DNA of 64,000 bases. Source: Fodinicurvata sp. EGI_FJ10296. GTDB lineage: Bacteria; Pseudomonadota; Alphaproteobacteria; DSM-16000; Inquilinaceae. Shown here in pieces: positions 1 through 8,248 of this stretch (positions within the stretch are counted from its first letter, which is position 1; each line of letters begins with the position of its first letter). A program made the position numbers and the translations under genes. Location of the stretch: positions 186,001-250,000 of the forward strand of contig NZ_JBFCVL010000002.1 of the NCBI RefSeq assembly GCF_040712075.1, read 5' to 3'. Under the pieces are notes generated by a model. That model searched no databases. It was not told where the DNA came from and saw only the letters and a list, made by a program, of their open reading frames with translations.

Positions 1-105
1 AGCACGGCTTTCGCCATCATACCGACACGGACAACGAATAGCAGCGAGCAATGCCGGTCGGGAAACGCGGACGGCCAACTTCTGGGTATTGGGCACGGCA
101 GGTAG
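1..105. other. Left-edge intergenic DNA upstream of lptF
   Basis: These 105 bases precede lptF and hold no convincing reading frame. In related genomes pepA usually lies divergently upstream of lptF, so a divergent promoter is expected here. I see no clear -35/-10 pair, and the neighbouring gene lies outside the window. Confidence 0.4.
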
Positions 106-1251
106 ATGGACCGTATCAGCCTCTACATATTTCGTCACCTTTTCGTCGCCACCGTTCTGTCGGTCGGGGTGCTGGCCGGTGCCGTGTGGTTGAGCCAGTC
201 GTTGCGGCTCCTTGAGGTCATCGTCGACGGCGCCGCGCCGATCGGGTTGTTTTTCCAGCTCGTCGCGCTGTCGATGCCTCATCTCGTGGCTGCGGTGGCG
301 CCGCTCGGGATGATCGGCGCCACCATCTTCACCTATAACCGGCTTGTTTCCGACAGCGAACTGATCGTCATGCGGGCCGCCGGCATGAGCCCGATGCAGA
401 TCGCCAAGCCCGCCATCATGATGGCCGGTTGCATCGCGATCCTCAGCTATGCCCTCAATCTCTATGTCGTGCCCCTGGCGACACAGCAATTCGAATCGCT
501 TCGTGCCATGGTCGCCAACGAATATGCCGCAACCCTGCTGCGGGAGGGGCAGTTCAACGACCTCGACGGCACCATGACGGTTTACTTCCAGGAGCGGGAC
601 CGGCTGGGAAATCTGAGCAATATCCTGATTCACGATACGAGCGACGGCCAACGGCCGGTAACCATCCTGGCACGGCAGGGGGCGCTGGTCGAACGGGGTG
701 AAACGCGCGAAGTCGTCCTGTTCGACGGCCAGCACCAGGAGCACGACACCCGCAACCACGAGACCGAAATCCTGCACTTCGACCAGTACGCGGTCGACTT
801 CTCCGATATGGCCGGCGACTTCCAGACAAGCGACTGGCGATCGCCGCGCGAACGTTTCCTGCCCGACCTGCTGTTTCCTGACATGGAAAACGAACGCGAC
901 GTCCGCGCAGAAGGCCGCCTGATCGCCGAAGCCCACCAGCGTCTGGCGACGCCCCTGCTCGCGTTTGCGTTCGTCGCTCTGGCGCTGGGGATCATGCTGC
1001 AGGGGGAAATCAACCGGCGCGGCATGCCGGGCCGCGTATCCCTCGCGGTTTTGGCCGTCGTCCTGGTCCAGGCGATGTCACTCGGCCTCGACAACGTTCT
1101 GCAAAACAACCTCATGCTCTTTCCGGTACTTTATCTCTTGCCGGTGGCCGGCTTCGGAGTCGGCATGCACCTGCTGCACAGACGTCCGAAACCGCCGCCG
1201 CCGATGCCGCGCTCGAAAATCGAGCAGCCAATTGCCGGGGCACCGCAATGA
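106..1251 (+). CDS. lptF: LPS export ABC transporter permease LptF
   Basis: This 381-residue protein is a YjgP/YjgQ-family permease. With LptG and the LptB ATPase it forms the inner-membrane machine that extracts lipopolysaccharide and feeds it to the periplasmic LptC/LptA bridge. An N-terminal membrane segment lies near residues 12-32, two more near 60-105, and a soluble periplasmic beta domain spans about 125-270. The last membrane segments are at about 285-360, followed by a proline-rich cytoplasmic tail. Length is normal for the family. The ATG at 106 follows a GG-rich stretch. The stop overlaps the lptG start by four bases (ATGA), which suggests translational coupling. Confidence 0.93.
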   Translation: MDRISLYIFRHLFVATVLSVGVLAGAVWLSQSLRLLEVIVDGAAPIGLFFQLVALSMPHLVAAVAPLGMIGATIFTYNRLVSDSELIVMRAAGMSPMQIAKPAIMMAGCIAILSYALNLYVVPLATQQFESLRAMVANEYAATLLREGQFNDLDGTMTVYFQERDRLGNLSNILIHDTSDGQRPVTILARQGALVERGETREVVLFDGQHQEHDTRNHETEILHFDQYAVDFSDMAGDFQTSDWRSPRERFLPDLLFPDMENERDVRAEGRLIAEAHQRLATPLLAFAFVALALGIMLQGEINRRGMPGRVSLAVLAVVLVQAMSLGLDNVLQNNLMLFPVLYLLPVAGFGVGMHLLHRRPKPPPPMPRSKIEQPIAGAPQ

Positions 1252-2342
1252 TGCCAAATCGCGTGCTGTTCAAATACATCGTCCGGCAGTTCCTCACCTG
1301 GTTTGCCGCCATCATGGCCATCCTTCTGGGCATCATTCTGATGTTCGAATATGTGGAAATGCTCAGGCGGGGCGCCGACCGGCCCGACATCACCATGGGC
1401 GTGGCGCTGCGGCTTTCCGTTCTGAAGATGCCGGAAGTGGTCGAACTCGTATTTCCATTCGCCGTCATGTTCGGTGCGATGTTCACTTTCTGGCGAATGA
1501 ATCGCAGTTCCGAACTGGTCGTCATCCGGTCAGCCGGCCTTTCCGTCTGGCAGTTCACGTTGCCCGTCATTGCCGCGGCCGCCCTGCTCGGCGCAGCGAT
1601 GATTGCCGTTCTCAATCCGCTGTCGGCGACCATGCTGGCGATGTACGAAGAGGAAGAGGCACAGTGGTTCTCCGGGCGGGAGACGGTGCTGGACATCTCC
1701 GGCGGCGGATTATGGCTGCGCCAACGCGACGACGACGGCACGTCGGTCATTTTCGCCCGTGTACTCGACGGGCCTGGCATTTCCCTGAATGATGTCACCT
1801 TCTTCCTTTATAACGACAGCGAGGCCTTCGAGACGAGAATCGACGCCATGTCGGCGGATCTGGGCGACAACGAATGGCGCCTGCAAAATGCCTATGTACT
1901 GGAAGGCGCCGGCCGTCCGACGGTGCACGAGACGTTGACTGTTCCAACGACCCTGACGGCAGGATGGATCGAGAACAGCTTTGCGTCGGCACGCACGATA
2001 TCGTTCTGGACGCTGCCGGACTTCATCGAAACAATGGAAAGTGCCGGCTTTTCGGCTCGGTCCCATCGGCTGCGGTTTCAGTCGCTGCTGTCACAGCCGG
2101 TGCTGTTCTCCGCGATGGTCCTGTTCGCGGCCGTATTTTCGCTTCGGCAAACCCGCCGTGGCGGCGCCCTGGCCATGAGCGTTGCCGGCATCGTGACAGG
2201 TTTCCTTGTATTCGTTTTCAGTGATATCGTCAGGGCGCTGGGCGCGGCTGAAAACCTGCCGATTCTTCTGGCGGCCTGGGCGCCTGCGTTCTCGACACTG
2301 CTTTTGGGCGCGGCGACGCTGCTTTATATCGAGGACGGCTGA
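1248..2342 (+). CDS. lptG: LPS export ABC transporter permease LptG
   Basis: This 364-residue paralogue of LptF has the same layout: membrane helices at about residues 15-35, 60-105 and 275-360, with a periplasmic jelly-roll domain between them. It pairs with LptF in the LptB2FG complex that lifts LPS out of the inner membrane. It starts inside the lptF stop (ATGA), so the two subunits should be made in equal amounts. In most alphaproteobacteria lptD comes next, but here the next gene is surA, 130 bases downstream. Confidence 0.93.
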   Translation: MMPNRVLFKYIVRQFLTWFAAIMAILLGIILMFEYVEMLRRGADRPDITMGVALRLSVLKMPEVVELVFPFAVMFGAMFTFWRMNRSSELVVIRSAGLSVWQFTLPVIAAAALLGAAMIAVLNPLSATMLAMYEEEEAQWFSGRETVLDISGGGLWLRQRDDDGTSVIFARVLDGPGISLNDVTFFLYNDSEAFETRIDAMSADLGDNEWRLQNAYVLEGAGRPTVHETLTVPTTLTAGWIENSFASARTISFWTLPDFIETMESAGFSARSHRLRFQSLLSQPVLFSAMVLFAAVFSLRQTRRGGALAMSVAGIVTGFLVFVFSDIVRALGAAENLPILLAAWAPAFSTLLLGAATLLYIEDG

Positions 2343-2425
2343 CAATCGATCCCGGCGGCCGGCCACTGGGCACCAGCCACCGGCACCATCCCGGAACCGA
2401 CGCTTCAAACCGCGATGCGGCGCCC

Positions 2426-2437
2426 GTACATATGTAC
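2426..2437. promoter_or_regulatory. Perfect 12-bp palindrome upstream of surA
   Basis: GTACATATGTAC is perfectly self-complementary and ends 35 bases before the surA start, in the 130-base gap where lptD would normally sit. It could be an operator or a protein-binding site. No matching regulator is evident in the window. Confidence 0.3.
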
Positions 2438-2472
2438 CGACTGTATCGACCCAAGGCGAAAGACGGCGAACC

Positions 2473-3762
2473 ATGATGTTGTATCGACGAAGCTTGACGA
2501 CCTTCACCTCACTGATCGCAGCAGTGTTTGCGGCGATTATTCTTGTGTCTCCCTTTTCTGCCGAGGCGCAGTCGGTCGAGCGAATTGCAGCCGTGGTCGA
2601 TGACGGCGCCATTACATCGTCCGAGGTCGATGGCCGGGTCAGGCTCGCCCTGGTGGCATCCGGTCTCGCCAACACGGCCGAGAACCGCGAGCGACTGCGC
2701 TCGCAGGTGATGAGGACGCTTATCGACGAGGAGCTGCAGCGCCAGGAAGCCGACCGCTTCAACATTGAGGTAACCGATGCCCAGATCGACGAGGCCCTCG
2801 CCGACATCGCCCAGCGTAACGGCATGAGCCGGGAGGCCTTTCTCGGCATGATGGGCAACAACGGGGTGCCGGTATCGACATTGCGCGACCAGTTGGAAGC
2901 ACAGATAGCCTGGGCACGCCTCGTCCAGAGTCGATACGGCTCGCAGGTCGCGATCAGCGAATCCGATGTGGACGACATGATCGCACAAATCGAGGCGACA
3001 CGCGGCGAGACGGAATATCTGCTTTCCGAGATCTACCTTTCCGTCGACGGATCCGCCGGAGAGGCCGAAATGCGTCAACTTGCGGATCGCCTTGTATCCG
3101 AGATCCGCTCCGGTGCCTCCTTTGCCGACATCGCCCGGCAGTTCAGCCAGGGGGCCGGCGCCACCGAAGGTGGCGACATCGGGTGGGTCCCCGTTGCGCA
3201 ACTGGACGATGACATCGCGGCGGCCCTGCAGGGTGCAACGGCCGGCACGACGACCAGCCCGATCCGATCGACATCCGGCTATCACATCATGCGGGTGCGC
3301 GACACGCGTCAGTCCCTGATGCCGTCGGAGAACGACACCATCGTCGATCTTCGGCGCTTCGCGCTGGCGGTGCCGCCGAACGCACCGCAGGACCACTCCA
3401 ACGCCGTGCTGCAGATCGCCCACGACGTCAGCCGGAACGTCCGCGGCTGTGGTTCGTTGCAGCAACGTGCGGACGAGTTGGGTATCGGGGAAACCACCGA
3501 TGCCGGAAGTGGGCGCCTCGGCCTGCTGCCACAAAGTGTCAGGTCGCTGATCGCGGATCTTCCGATCGGCCAGCCGACGGCTCCATATCGCATCGACGGC
3601 GGCGTCATCATCTATATGGTCTGCGACCGGGAGCGCCCGACGACAACGGCACCATCGCGAGAGCAGGTCCGGGCGAGCCTGACGCGAGAGCGTCTCGACA
3701 TGATGCAGCGCCGGTACATGCGCGACCTGCGCAACGCGGCCTATGTCGAAATCCGGGAATGA
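2473..3762 (+). CDS. surA: Periplasmic peptidyl-prolyl isomerase / OMP chaperone SurA
   Basis: This 429-residue protein escorts outer-membrane proteins to the BAM complex. The frame is open further upstream, but the ATG pair at 2473/2476 gives an immediate signal peptide: basic start, hydrophobic core, and cleavage after AEA near residue 32. The SurA N-terminal helical domain begins at VERIAAVVDD and runs to about residue 175. A parvulin PPIase domain follows at about 180-285, with the typical FADIARQFS and GGDIGWV segments. The remaining C-terminal part is more divergent and contains two cysteines. The stop overlaps the pdxA start (ATGA), and the gene belongs to the lptFG-pdxA-rsmA operon. 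Confidence 0.88.
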   Translation: MMLYRRSLTTFTSLIAAVFAAIILVSPFSAEAQSVERIAAVVDDGAITSSEVDGRVRLALVASGLANTAENRERLRSQVMRTLIDEELQRQEADRFNIEVTDAQIDEALADIAQRNGMSREAFLGMMGNNGVPVSTLRDQLEAQIAWARLVQSRYGSQVAISESDVDDMIAQIEATRGETEYLLSEIYLSVDGSAGEAEMRQLADRLVSEIRSGASFADIARQFSQGAGATEGGDIGWVPVAQLDDDIAAALQGATAGTTTSPIRSTSGYHIMRVRDTRQSLMPSENDTIVDLRRFALAVPPNAPQDHSNAVLQIAHDVSRNVRGCGSLQQRADELGIGETTDAGSGRLGLLPQSVRSLIADLPIGQPTAPYRIDGGVIIYMVCDRERPTTTAPSREQVRASLTRERLDMMQRRYMRDLRNAAYVEIRE

Positions 3763-4805
3763 CAGGGCGGAAACCGACAGCGGTAACCATGGGGGAGCCG
3801 GCGGGCATCGGCGGTGAGCTTACGCTCGCCGCGTGGCGTCGCGCGGATTCGTCAGGCCTTGCCCCATTCTTCGCGATCGACGATCCTCGGCGCCTGTCCG
3901 CTATTGCCGATGGATTGGGTCTGGATGTGCCGATCAGGGAAATCGCGGCGCCTGCGGACGCAGAGCGTCATTTCCCCGATGCCCTGCCCGTCCTGCCCGT
4001 CGGCACCAGCATCACGGCCGATCCGGGGCACCCGTCGCCGGCGTCAGCCGCCGCCGTTATCGCCAGTATCGATCGGGCTGTTTCCTTCTGTCTCGACGGC
4101 AGCGCCGGTGCGGTGGTCACTCAGCCGATTCAGAAGGAAACGCTCTACCGGGCCGGATTTTCCCATCCCGGTCATACCGAATATCTGGCGGCTCTTTGCG
4201 GGGGCACAGCGAAGCCGGTCATGATGCTGGCTTGCGCCGATTTGCGGGTCGTCCCGGTCACCATTCACCAATCCCTGGCAACGGTTGCCGAGACCCTGAA
4301 CGCGGACCTGATTGGCGAGACATTGGCAACGACCGCCATTGCCCTGATCCAAGATTTCGGCATTGCCGCACCGCGCATCGCGGTCGCAGGGCTCAACCCG
4401 CATGCCGGAGAAGGCGGCCGGTTCGGCGATGAAGAGACGACGGTGATCGCACCCGGCATCGCGGCGGCGTCCGAACGGCTGATTGGCATCCTGGGGGCCG
4501 AGATGGCGCGCCGGGTCGTGTTCCGGGGGCCGCTTTCCGCCGATACAATGTTCCACCCCGCCGCCCGTGCCCGGTACGATGCGGCGGTCTGTATGTATCA
4601 CGATCAGGCCTTGATCCCGATCAAGACGATCGACTTCGACCGTGGCGTCAATGTCACGCTCGGCCTGCCGATCGTGCGAACGTCTCCCGATCACGGGACG
4701 GCGCTCGATATCGCCGGCAAGGGATCGGCCAGCGCGGAAAGCTTTATCGAGGCGCTGAAACTCGCCGCGGATATGGCGGGTCGGCGGGCGGACTTGCCCC
4801 GATGA
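3759..4805 (+). CDS. pdxA: 4-hydroxythreonine-4-phosphate dehydrogenase PdxA
   Basis: This 348-residue enzyme oxidises and decarboxylates 4-phosphohydroxy-L-threonine in the DXP-dependent pyridoxal phosphate pathway. Family marks are GEPAGIG near the N terminus, the metal-binding HTE region (about residue 140), NPHAGE (about 212), and YHDQALIP with a following SPDHGTA near the C terminus. Length is typical. The start overlaps the surA stop and the stop overlaps the rsmA start, both as ATGA, so the three genes are translationally coupled. Confidence 0.95.
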   Translation: MTGRKPTAVTMGEPAGIGGELTLAAWRRADSSGLAPFFAIDDPRRLSAIADGLGLDVPIREIAAPADAERHFPDALPVLPVGTSITADPGHPSPASAAAVIASIDRAVSFCLDGSAGAVVTQPIQKETLYRAGFSHPGHTEYLAALCGGTAKPVMMLACADLRVVPVTIHQSLATVAETLNADLIGETLATTAIALIQDFGIAAPRIAVAGLNPHAGEGGRFGDEETTVIAPGIAAASERLIGILGAEMARRVVFRGPLSADTMFHPAARARYDAAVCMYHDQALIPIKTIDFDRGVNVTLGLPIVRTSPDHGTALDIAGKGSASAESFIEALKLAADMAGRRADLPR

Positions 4806-5671
4806 CACTGGACGGCCTTCCGCCGCTGCGCGAGGTGATACGATCGGCCGGCTTGCGCGCAAGTAAAGCCTTCGGACAGAATTTTCTTCTGGATCTGAAC
4901 CTGACCCGCCGGATCGTGGCCCGGGCCGGAATCGAGCCCGGCATGTCAGTGGCGGAAATCGGGCCCGGCCCCGGGGGACTGACCCGCGCACTGGTCGAAT
5001 CACCGGCAGCCCGGATCGTTGCCGTGGAGAAAGACCGGCGTTGCATTGCCGCTCTGGAGTCTCTGATCGAGGCCGCTGACGGACGGCTTTCGGTGATCGA
5101 AGCCGACGCCCTTGCAACCGACTTCGTCAGCCTCGTCCCGGCTCCGCGGGCCATTGTCGCCAACCTGCCCTATAATATCGCCACACCGCTGCTTATCGGC
5201 TGGCTGCGGTCGATCGATGACTTCGACAGCTTGACGCTGATGTTTCAGGCAGAAGTGGCGGATCGGCTGCTCGCCCCGCCGGGCAGCGGCGCGTATGGAC
5301 GGCTCTCGGTCATCACCCAGTGGGCGGCCACGGTACGGCGCGTCATGGAACTGCCGCCGGGCGCTTTCACCCCGCCGCCGAAAGTCCGCAGCACGGTCGT
5401 TCGGCTTACCCCGCGCGCTGACCGGCAGGCAGTCCATCTGCCGACCCTTGAGGCTGTGACGGCGGCGGCATTCGGGCAGCGCCGAAAAATGTTGAGGGCG
5501 AGCCTGAAATCGCTCGGGGCGGCGGATCAGCTTTTGCGGGCCGCAGAAATCGAGCCGACCCTGAGAGCCGAGCAACTCGACATCGACGCGTTCGTGCGCC
5601 TCGCCCATGCACTGTCGGATTTGCGCGGGAACGGACAGGACCAGGCCGCGGCCCCTCAGATCCGGCCCTGA
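4802..5671 (+). CDS. rsmA: 16S rRNA (adenine1518-N6/adenine1519-N6)-dimethyltransferase RsmA
   Basis: This 289-residue SAM-dependent methyltransferase (KsgA) dimethylates two adenines in the 3'-terminal hairpin of 16S rRNA during small-subunit maturation. Visible motifs are FGQNFLLD at the N terminus, the SAM loop EIGPGPGGLT (about residue 55) and the catalytic NLPY (about 121). The C-terminal helical part has the usual FGQRRKMLR. It is the last gene of the lptFG-surA-pdxA-rsmA operon. Its 3' end overlaps the convergent gmk gene by 16 bases. Confidence 0.95.
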   Translation: MTLDGLPPLREVIRSAGLRASKAFGQNFLLDLNLTRRIVARAGIEPGMSVAEIGPGPGGLTRALVESPAARIVAVEKDRRCIAALESLIEAADGRLSVIEADALATDFVSLVPAPRAIVANLPYNIATPLLIGWLRSIDDFDSLTLMFQAEVADRLLAPPGSGAYGRLSVITQWAATVRRVMELPPGAFTPPPKVRSTVVRLTPRADRQAVHLPTLEAVTAAAFGQRRKMLRASLKSLGAADQLLRAAEIEPTLRAEQLDIDAFVRLAHALSDLRGNGQDQAAAPQIRP

Positions 5672-6342
5672 TCGCGCCCCTGGAGGGATTTGACGAAGCC
5701 GCTCAGCCCGATCTGCCGCGTCCGGCGCAGCCGCTCGGCCTGCAACACGGATTCGACGGCGGCAATACTGGCATTCAGGTCCTCGTTGACGATGACATAG
5801 TCATAGTCGAAATAGTGGCTCATTTCGTCGGCCGCTTTTTCCATGCGTGTGGCAATGACGTCGTCGGTGTCCTGCCCCCGCGCCCGCAGCCGGCGCTCCA
5901 ACTCGTCATGAGATGGCGGCAGCACGAACACGCTGACCAGATCGTCACGGGCGGATTCCGCGAGTTGCTGCGTCCCCTGCCAATCGATATCAAACAAAAC
6001 GTCGCGGCCGCCGGCAAGCAGGCTGTCGACCTCGGCCTTGGGCGTGCCATAGGCGTTACCGAACACCTCCGCATATTCAAGGAGATCGTGGTCGCGCACC
6101 ATCGCGTCGAATCGTTCGCGGCTGATGAAGCTGTAGTCAATGCCCTCGCGCTCGCCCGGCCGCATGATGCGTGTCGTCACCGAGACAGACATCGAAAGGT
6201 TATCGTCGCGATCCAGCAATGCGCGGGAAATCGTCGTTTTGCCGGCCCCGGACGGCGACGACAGCACGAGCATCAGGCCGCGGCGGCGCACAGGGCCGGA
6301 AGCGCTGCCCAGGGGATCGTTATCGTGGTTTCGTTCTGTCAT
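5656..6342 (-). CDS. gmk: Guanylate kinase
   Basis: This 228-residue enzyme phosphorylates GMP to GDP with ATP. The P-loop SSPSGAGKT lies about 30 residues from the start. The GMP-binding region follows, with TTRIMRPGE and GIDYSFI, and the lid contains a run of arginines. The ATG at 6342 overlaps the yicC stop (ATGA). The frame is open further upstream but lies inside yicC, so the coupled start is preferred. yicC-gmk is the normal alphaproteobacterial pairing. The 3' end overlaps rsmA on the other strand. Confidence 0.94.
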   Translation of the reverse strand: MTERNHDNDPLGSASGPVRRRGLMLVLSSPSGAGKTTISRALLDRDDNLSMSVSVTTRIMRPGEREGIDYSFISRERFDAMVRDHDLLEYAEVFGNAYGTPKAEVDSLLAGGRDVLFDIDWQGTQQLAESARDDLVSVFVLPPSHDELERRLRARGQDTDDVIATRMEKAADEMSHYFDYDYVIVNEDLNASIAAVESVLQAERLRRTRQIGLSGFVKSLQGRDQGRI

Positions 6343-7262
6343 TCGACGTTTTGCACCTGTTCGCGGAATTGCTCGATGCCCGCCTTCATCGCCATACCGA
6401 TCCGGGTCAGCGCAACCGTTGAGGCTTTGGAGCAGAGGGTATTGGCTTCCCTGTTCAATTCCTGACACAGGAAATCCAGTTGACGGCCAACCGGCTGACC
6501 GGACGCCAGAAGCTCCTCCGCCTGATCCAGATGGGCATTGAGGCGATCCAGTTCTTCGCGGACATCCGCCTTGGAAGCGAGCAATGCCACTTCCTGCGCC
6601 AGCCGTTCCGGGTTGACACCGGGCGCCGCAGCACCCTCGCCTTGCCCTTCGCCTGATCCGTCCGTGGGGGCGTTGTCGCGCCCGGGTGCCGGCCCCAGAA
6701 GATCTGCGAGTGCCCGGTTGAGCTTTTCCTGAATATGGGCGGGTTGCATATCGGCTGTGGTCGCGGCTTCGCGGGTCTGGGCCCGAAGGTCGCTGACCTG
6801 TCCGCCAAGGACCGGACCGAGCCTCCCGCCCTCACCGGCCCGGGAAGCGGCCAGCGTTTCCAGCATTCGGCCGAGATCGGCTTCGATTTCCGCCTGATCG
6901 TCTCCCGTCATCTCAGCCGCAGACGGATCGGCCTGTTCCACAACCCCGCGAACGGAAAGAAGCGACTCGACCGAGACAGTGTCATACGGTGTCCGCTTCA
7001 GGACTGACTTGACCAATTGGTCAAGCAACGCCTCGTTGACGGCGTATCCTGTTGCCCCTTCGGGACGGCGCAGCGTCAGCGAAACGGTGATCGTCCCCCG
7101 TCGAAACCGCGGGGTGGCGGCTGACCGGACAATGCCGTCCATGGCGTCCAGCCCCTGCGGGTACCGGGTGCGGATATCCAGGCCGCGCCCGTTTACACTC
7201 CGGGCCTCCCAGATCCATGCCAGCCGATCGTTTCCGCCCTCGACACGCGCAAACCCCGTCAT
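6339..7262 (-). CDS. YicC/YloC family endoribonuclease
   Basis: The call rests on the family-defining N terminus MTGFARVEG, the EARSVNGRGLDI segment and a C-terminal region with EVALLASKADVREEL and GRQLDFLCQELNREANT. The family is annotated as an endoribonuclease; in E. coli YicC is linked to small-RNA decay. From the ATG at 7262 the protein has 307 residues, slightly longer than usual because of a Gly/Glu-rich insert near residue 195 (SGEGQGEGAA). The frame stays open about 50 codons upstream, but that part is Thr/Pro-rich and unlike the family. A GTG at 7268 is an alternative start. It is coupled to gmk by an ATGA overlap. Confidence 0.88.
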   Translation of the reverse strand: MTGFARVEGGNDRLAWIWEARSVNGRGLDIRTRYPQGLDAMDGIVRSAATPRFRRGTITVSLTLRRPEGATGYAVNEALLDQLVKSVLKRTPYDTVSVESLLSVRGVVEQADPSAAEMTGDDQAEIEADLGRMLETLAASRAGEGGRLGPVLGGQVSDLRAQTREAATTADMQPAHIQEKLNRALADLLGPAPGRDNAPTDGSGEGQGEGAAAPGVNPERLAQEVALLASKADVREELDRLNAHLDQAEELLASGQPVGRQLDFLCQELNREANTLCSKASTVALTRIGMAMKAGIEQFREQVQNVE

Positions 7263-7433
7263 GCTCACGACGATCGGGGTTGCAACGGTTCCGGCAGACG
7301 CACCGGTGGACGGCGGCGTTGTGGGTGTGGTCAATGAAACATTCCGGTTACGGGCGCCAGTATTGGCGCCCCTTATACGCCCGGAACCGCCCTGCAACAA
7401 GGCGGGAGACGCCACGAGACGGAGACCCCGAAC

Positions 7434-8237
7434 ATGCTGACCGCCCCGACCAGAGACTTTCTCAAGGATCCCGCAACCGTGCTGATCACCGGGGCGTCAA
7501 GCGGCATCGGTGCGGCATTGGCGCGTTCATATGCTCGACCCGGGCGCCGCCTGATTCTCATCGGACGGGATCAGGCACGTCTCGACGCGGTCGCCGACAA
7601 GGTTCGCGACGCCGGCGCCGACGTTCACAGCGCCACTATCGACGTCACCGACACCAACTTTGTGACGGATTGGCTGGAACGGGTGGATCACGACACGCCA
7701 ATCGATCTTGCCATCGCCAATGCCGGAATTTCAGGCGGCGGCGAAGGCGGATCGGAATCTCGTGAACAGATCGACCGGATCTTCGCCGTCAATGTAACCG
7801 GCATGCTCAATACGGTTCTGCCACTCTTGCCCCGAATGCGCGCCCGAAGCCGCGGCCAGGTAGCGCTGATGGGATCACTGGCGGGATTGCGTGGATTTCC
7901 CGGTGCGCCGGCCTATTGCGCATCGAAGGCGGCGGTGCTCAGCTATGGCGACAGTCTGCGCGTGGCTTTGAAGGGATCGGGGGTGTCGGTTTCGGTCATC
8001 CTGCCCGGTTTCGTCGAATCGGCGATGACGGCGCGCAACCCCTATCGGATGCCATTCAAGATGACCGCCGATGAGGCCGCCGAAATTATCCGGCGCAAAC
8101 TCGCCAAAGGCCGGGGCCGGATCGCTTTTCCCCTTGCCATGGCCGTGGCCGCGCGGGCCGGGCAGATTCTCCCCTGGCCGATCGTCGACCTGCTGCTCAG
8201 TCGGGCGCCCTCGAAACCACCAATGGACGAAGCCTGA
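7434..8237 (+). CDS. SDR family NAD(P)-dependent oxidoreductase
   Basis: This 267-residue classical short-chain dehydrogenase has the cofactor motif TGASSGIG near residue 20, NAG near 98, and the active site with a serine (MGSLAG) and YCASK around 160-165. A hydrophobic C-terminal segment (residues about 230-255) could anchor it to the membrane. The substrate cannot be inferred. It is the only + strand gene within a minus-strand block, convergent with mltG (11-base gap) and divergent from yicC (about 170 bases), so it has its own promoter and looks like an insertion into the usual fabF-mltG-yicC-gmk order. Confidence 0.85.
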   Translation: MLTAPTRDFLKDPATVLITGASSGIGAALARSYARPGRRLILIGRDQARLDAVADKVRDAGADVHSATIDVTDTNFVTDWLERVDHDTPIDLAIANAGISGGGEGGSESREQIDRIFAVNVTGMLNTVLPLLPRMRARSRGQVALMGSLAGLRGFPGAPAYCASKAAVLSYGDSLRVALKGSGVSVSVILPGFVESAMTARNPYRMPFKMTADEAAEIIRRKLAKGRGRIAFPLAMAVAARAGQILPWPIVDLLLSRAPSKPPMDEA

Positions 8238-8248
8238 AGCGCCAAGCG

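Noticed and set aside
2206-2472. Upstream extension of the surA frame
   Set aside because: It would place about 90 polar residues before a textbook signal peptide and overlaps lptG.
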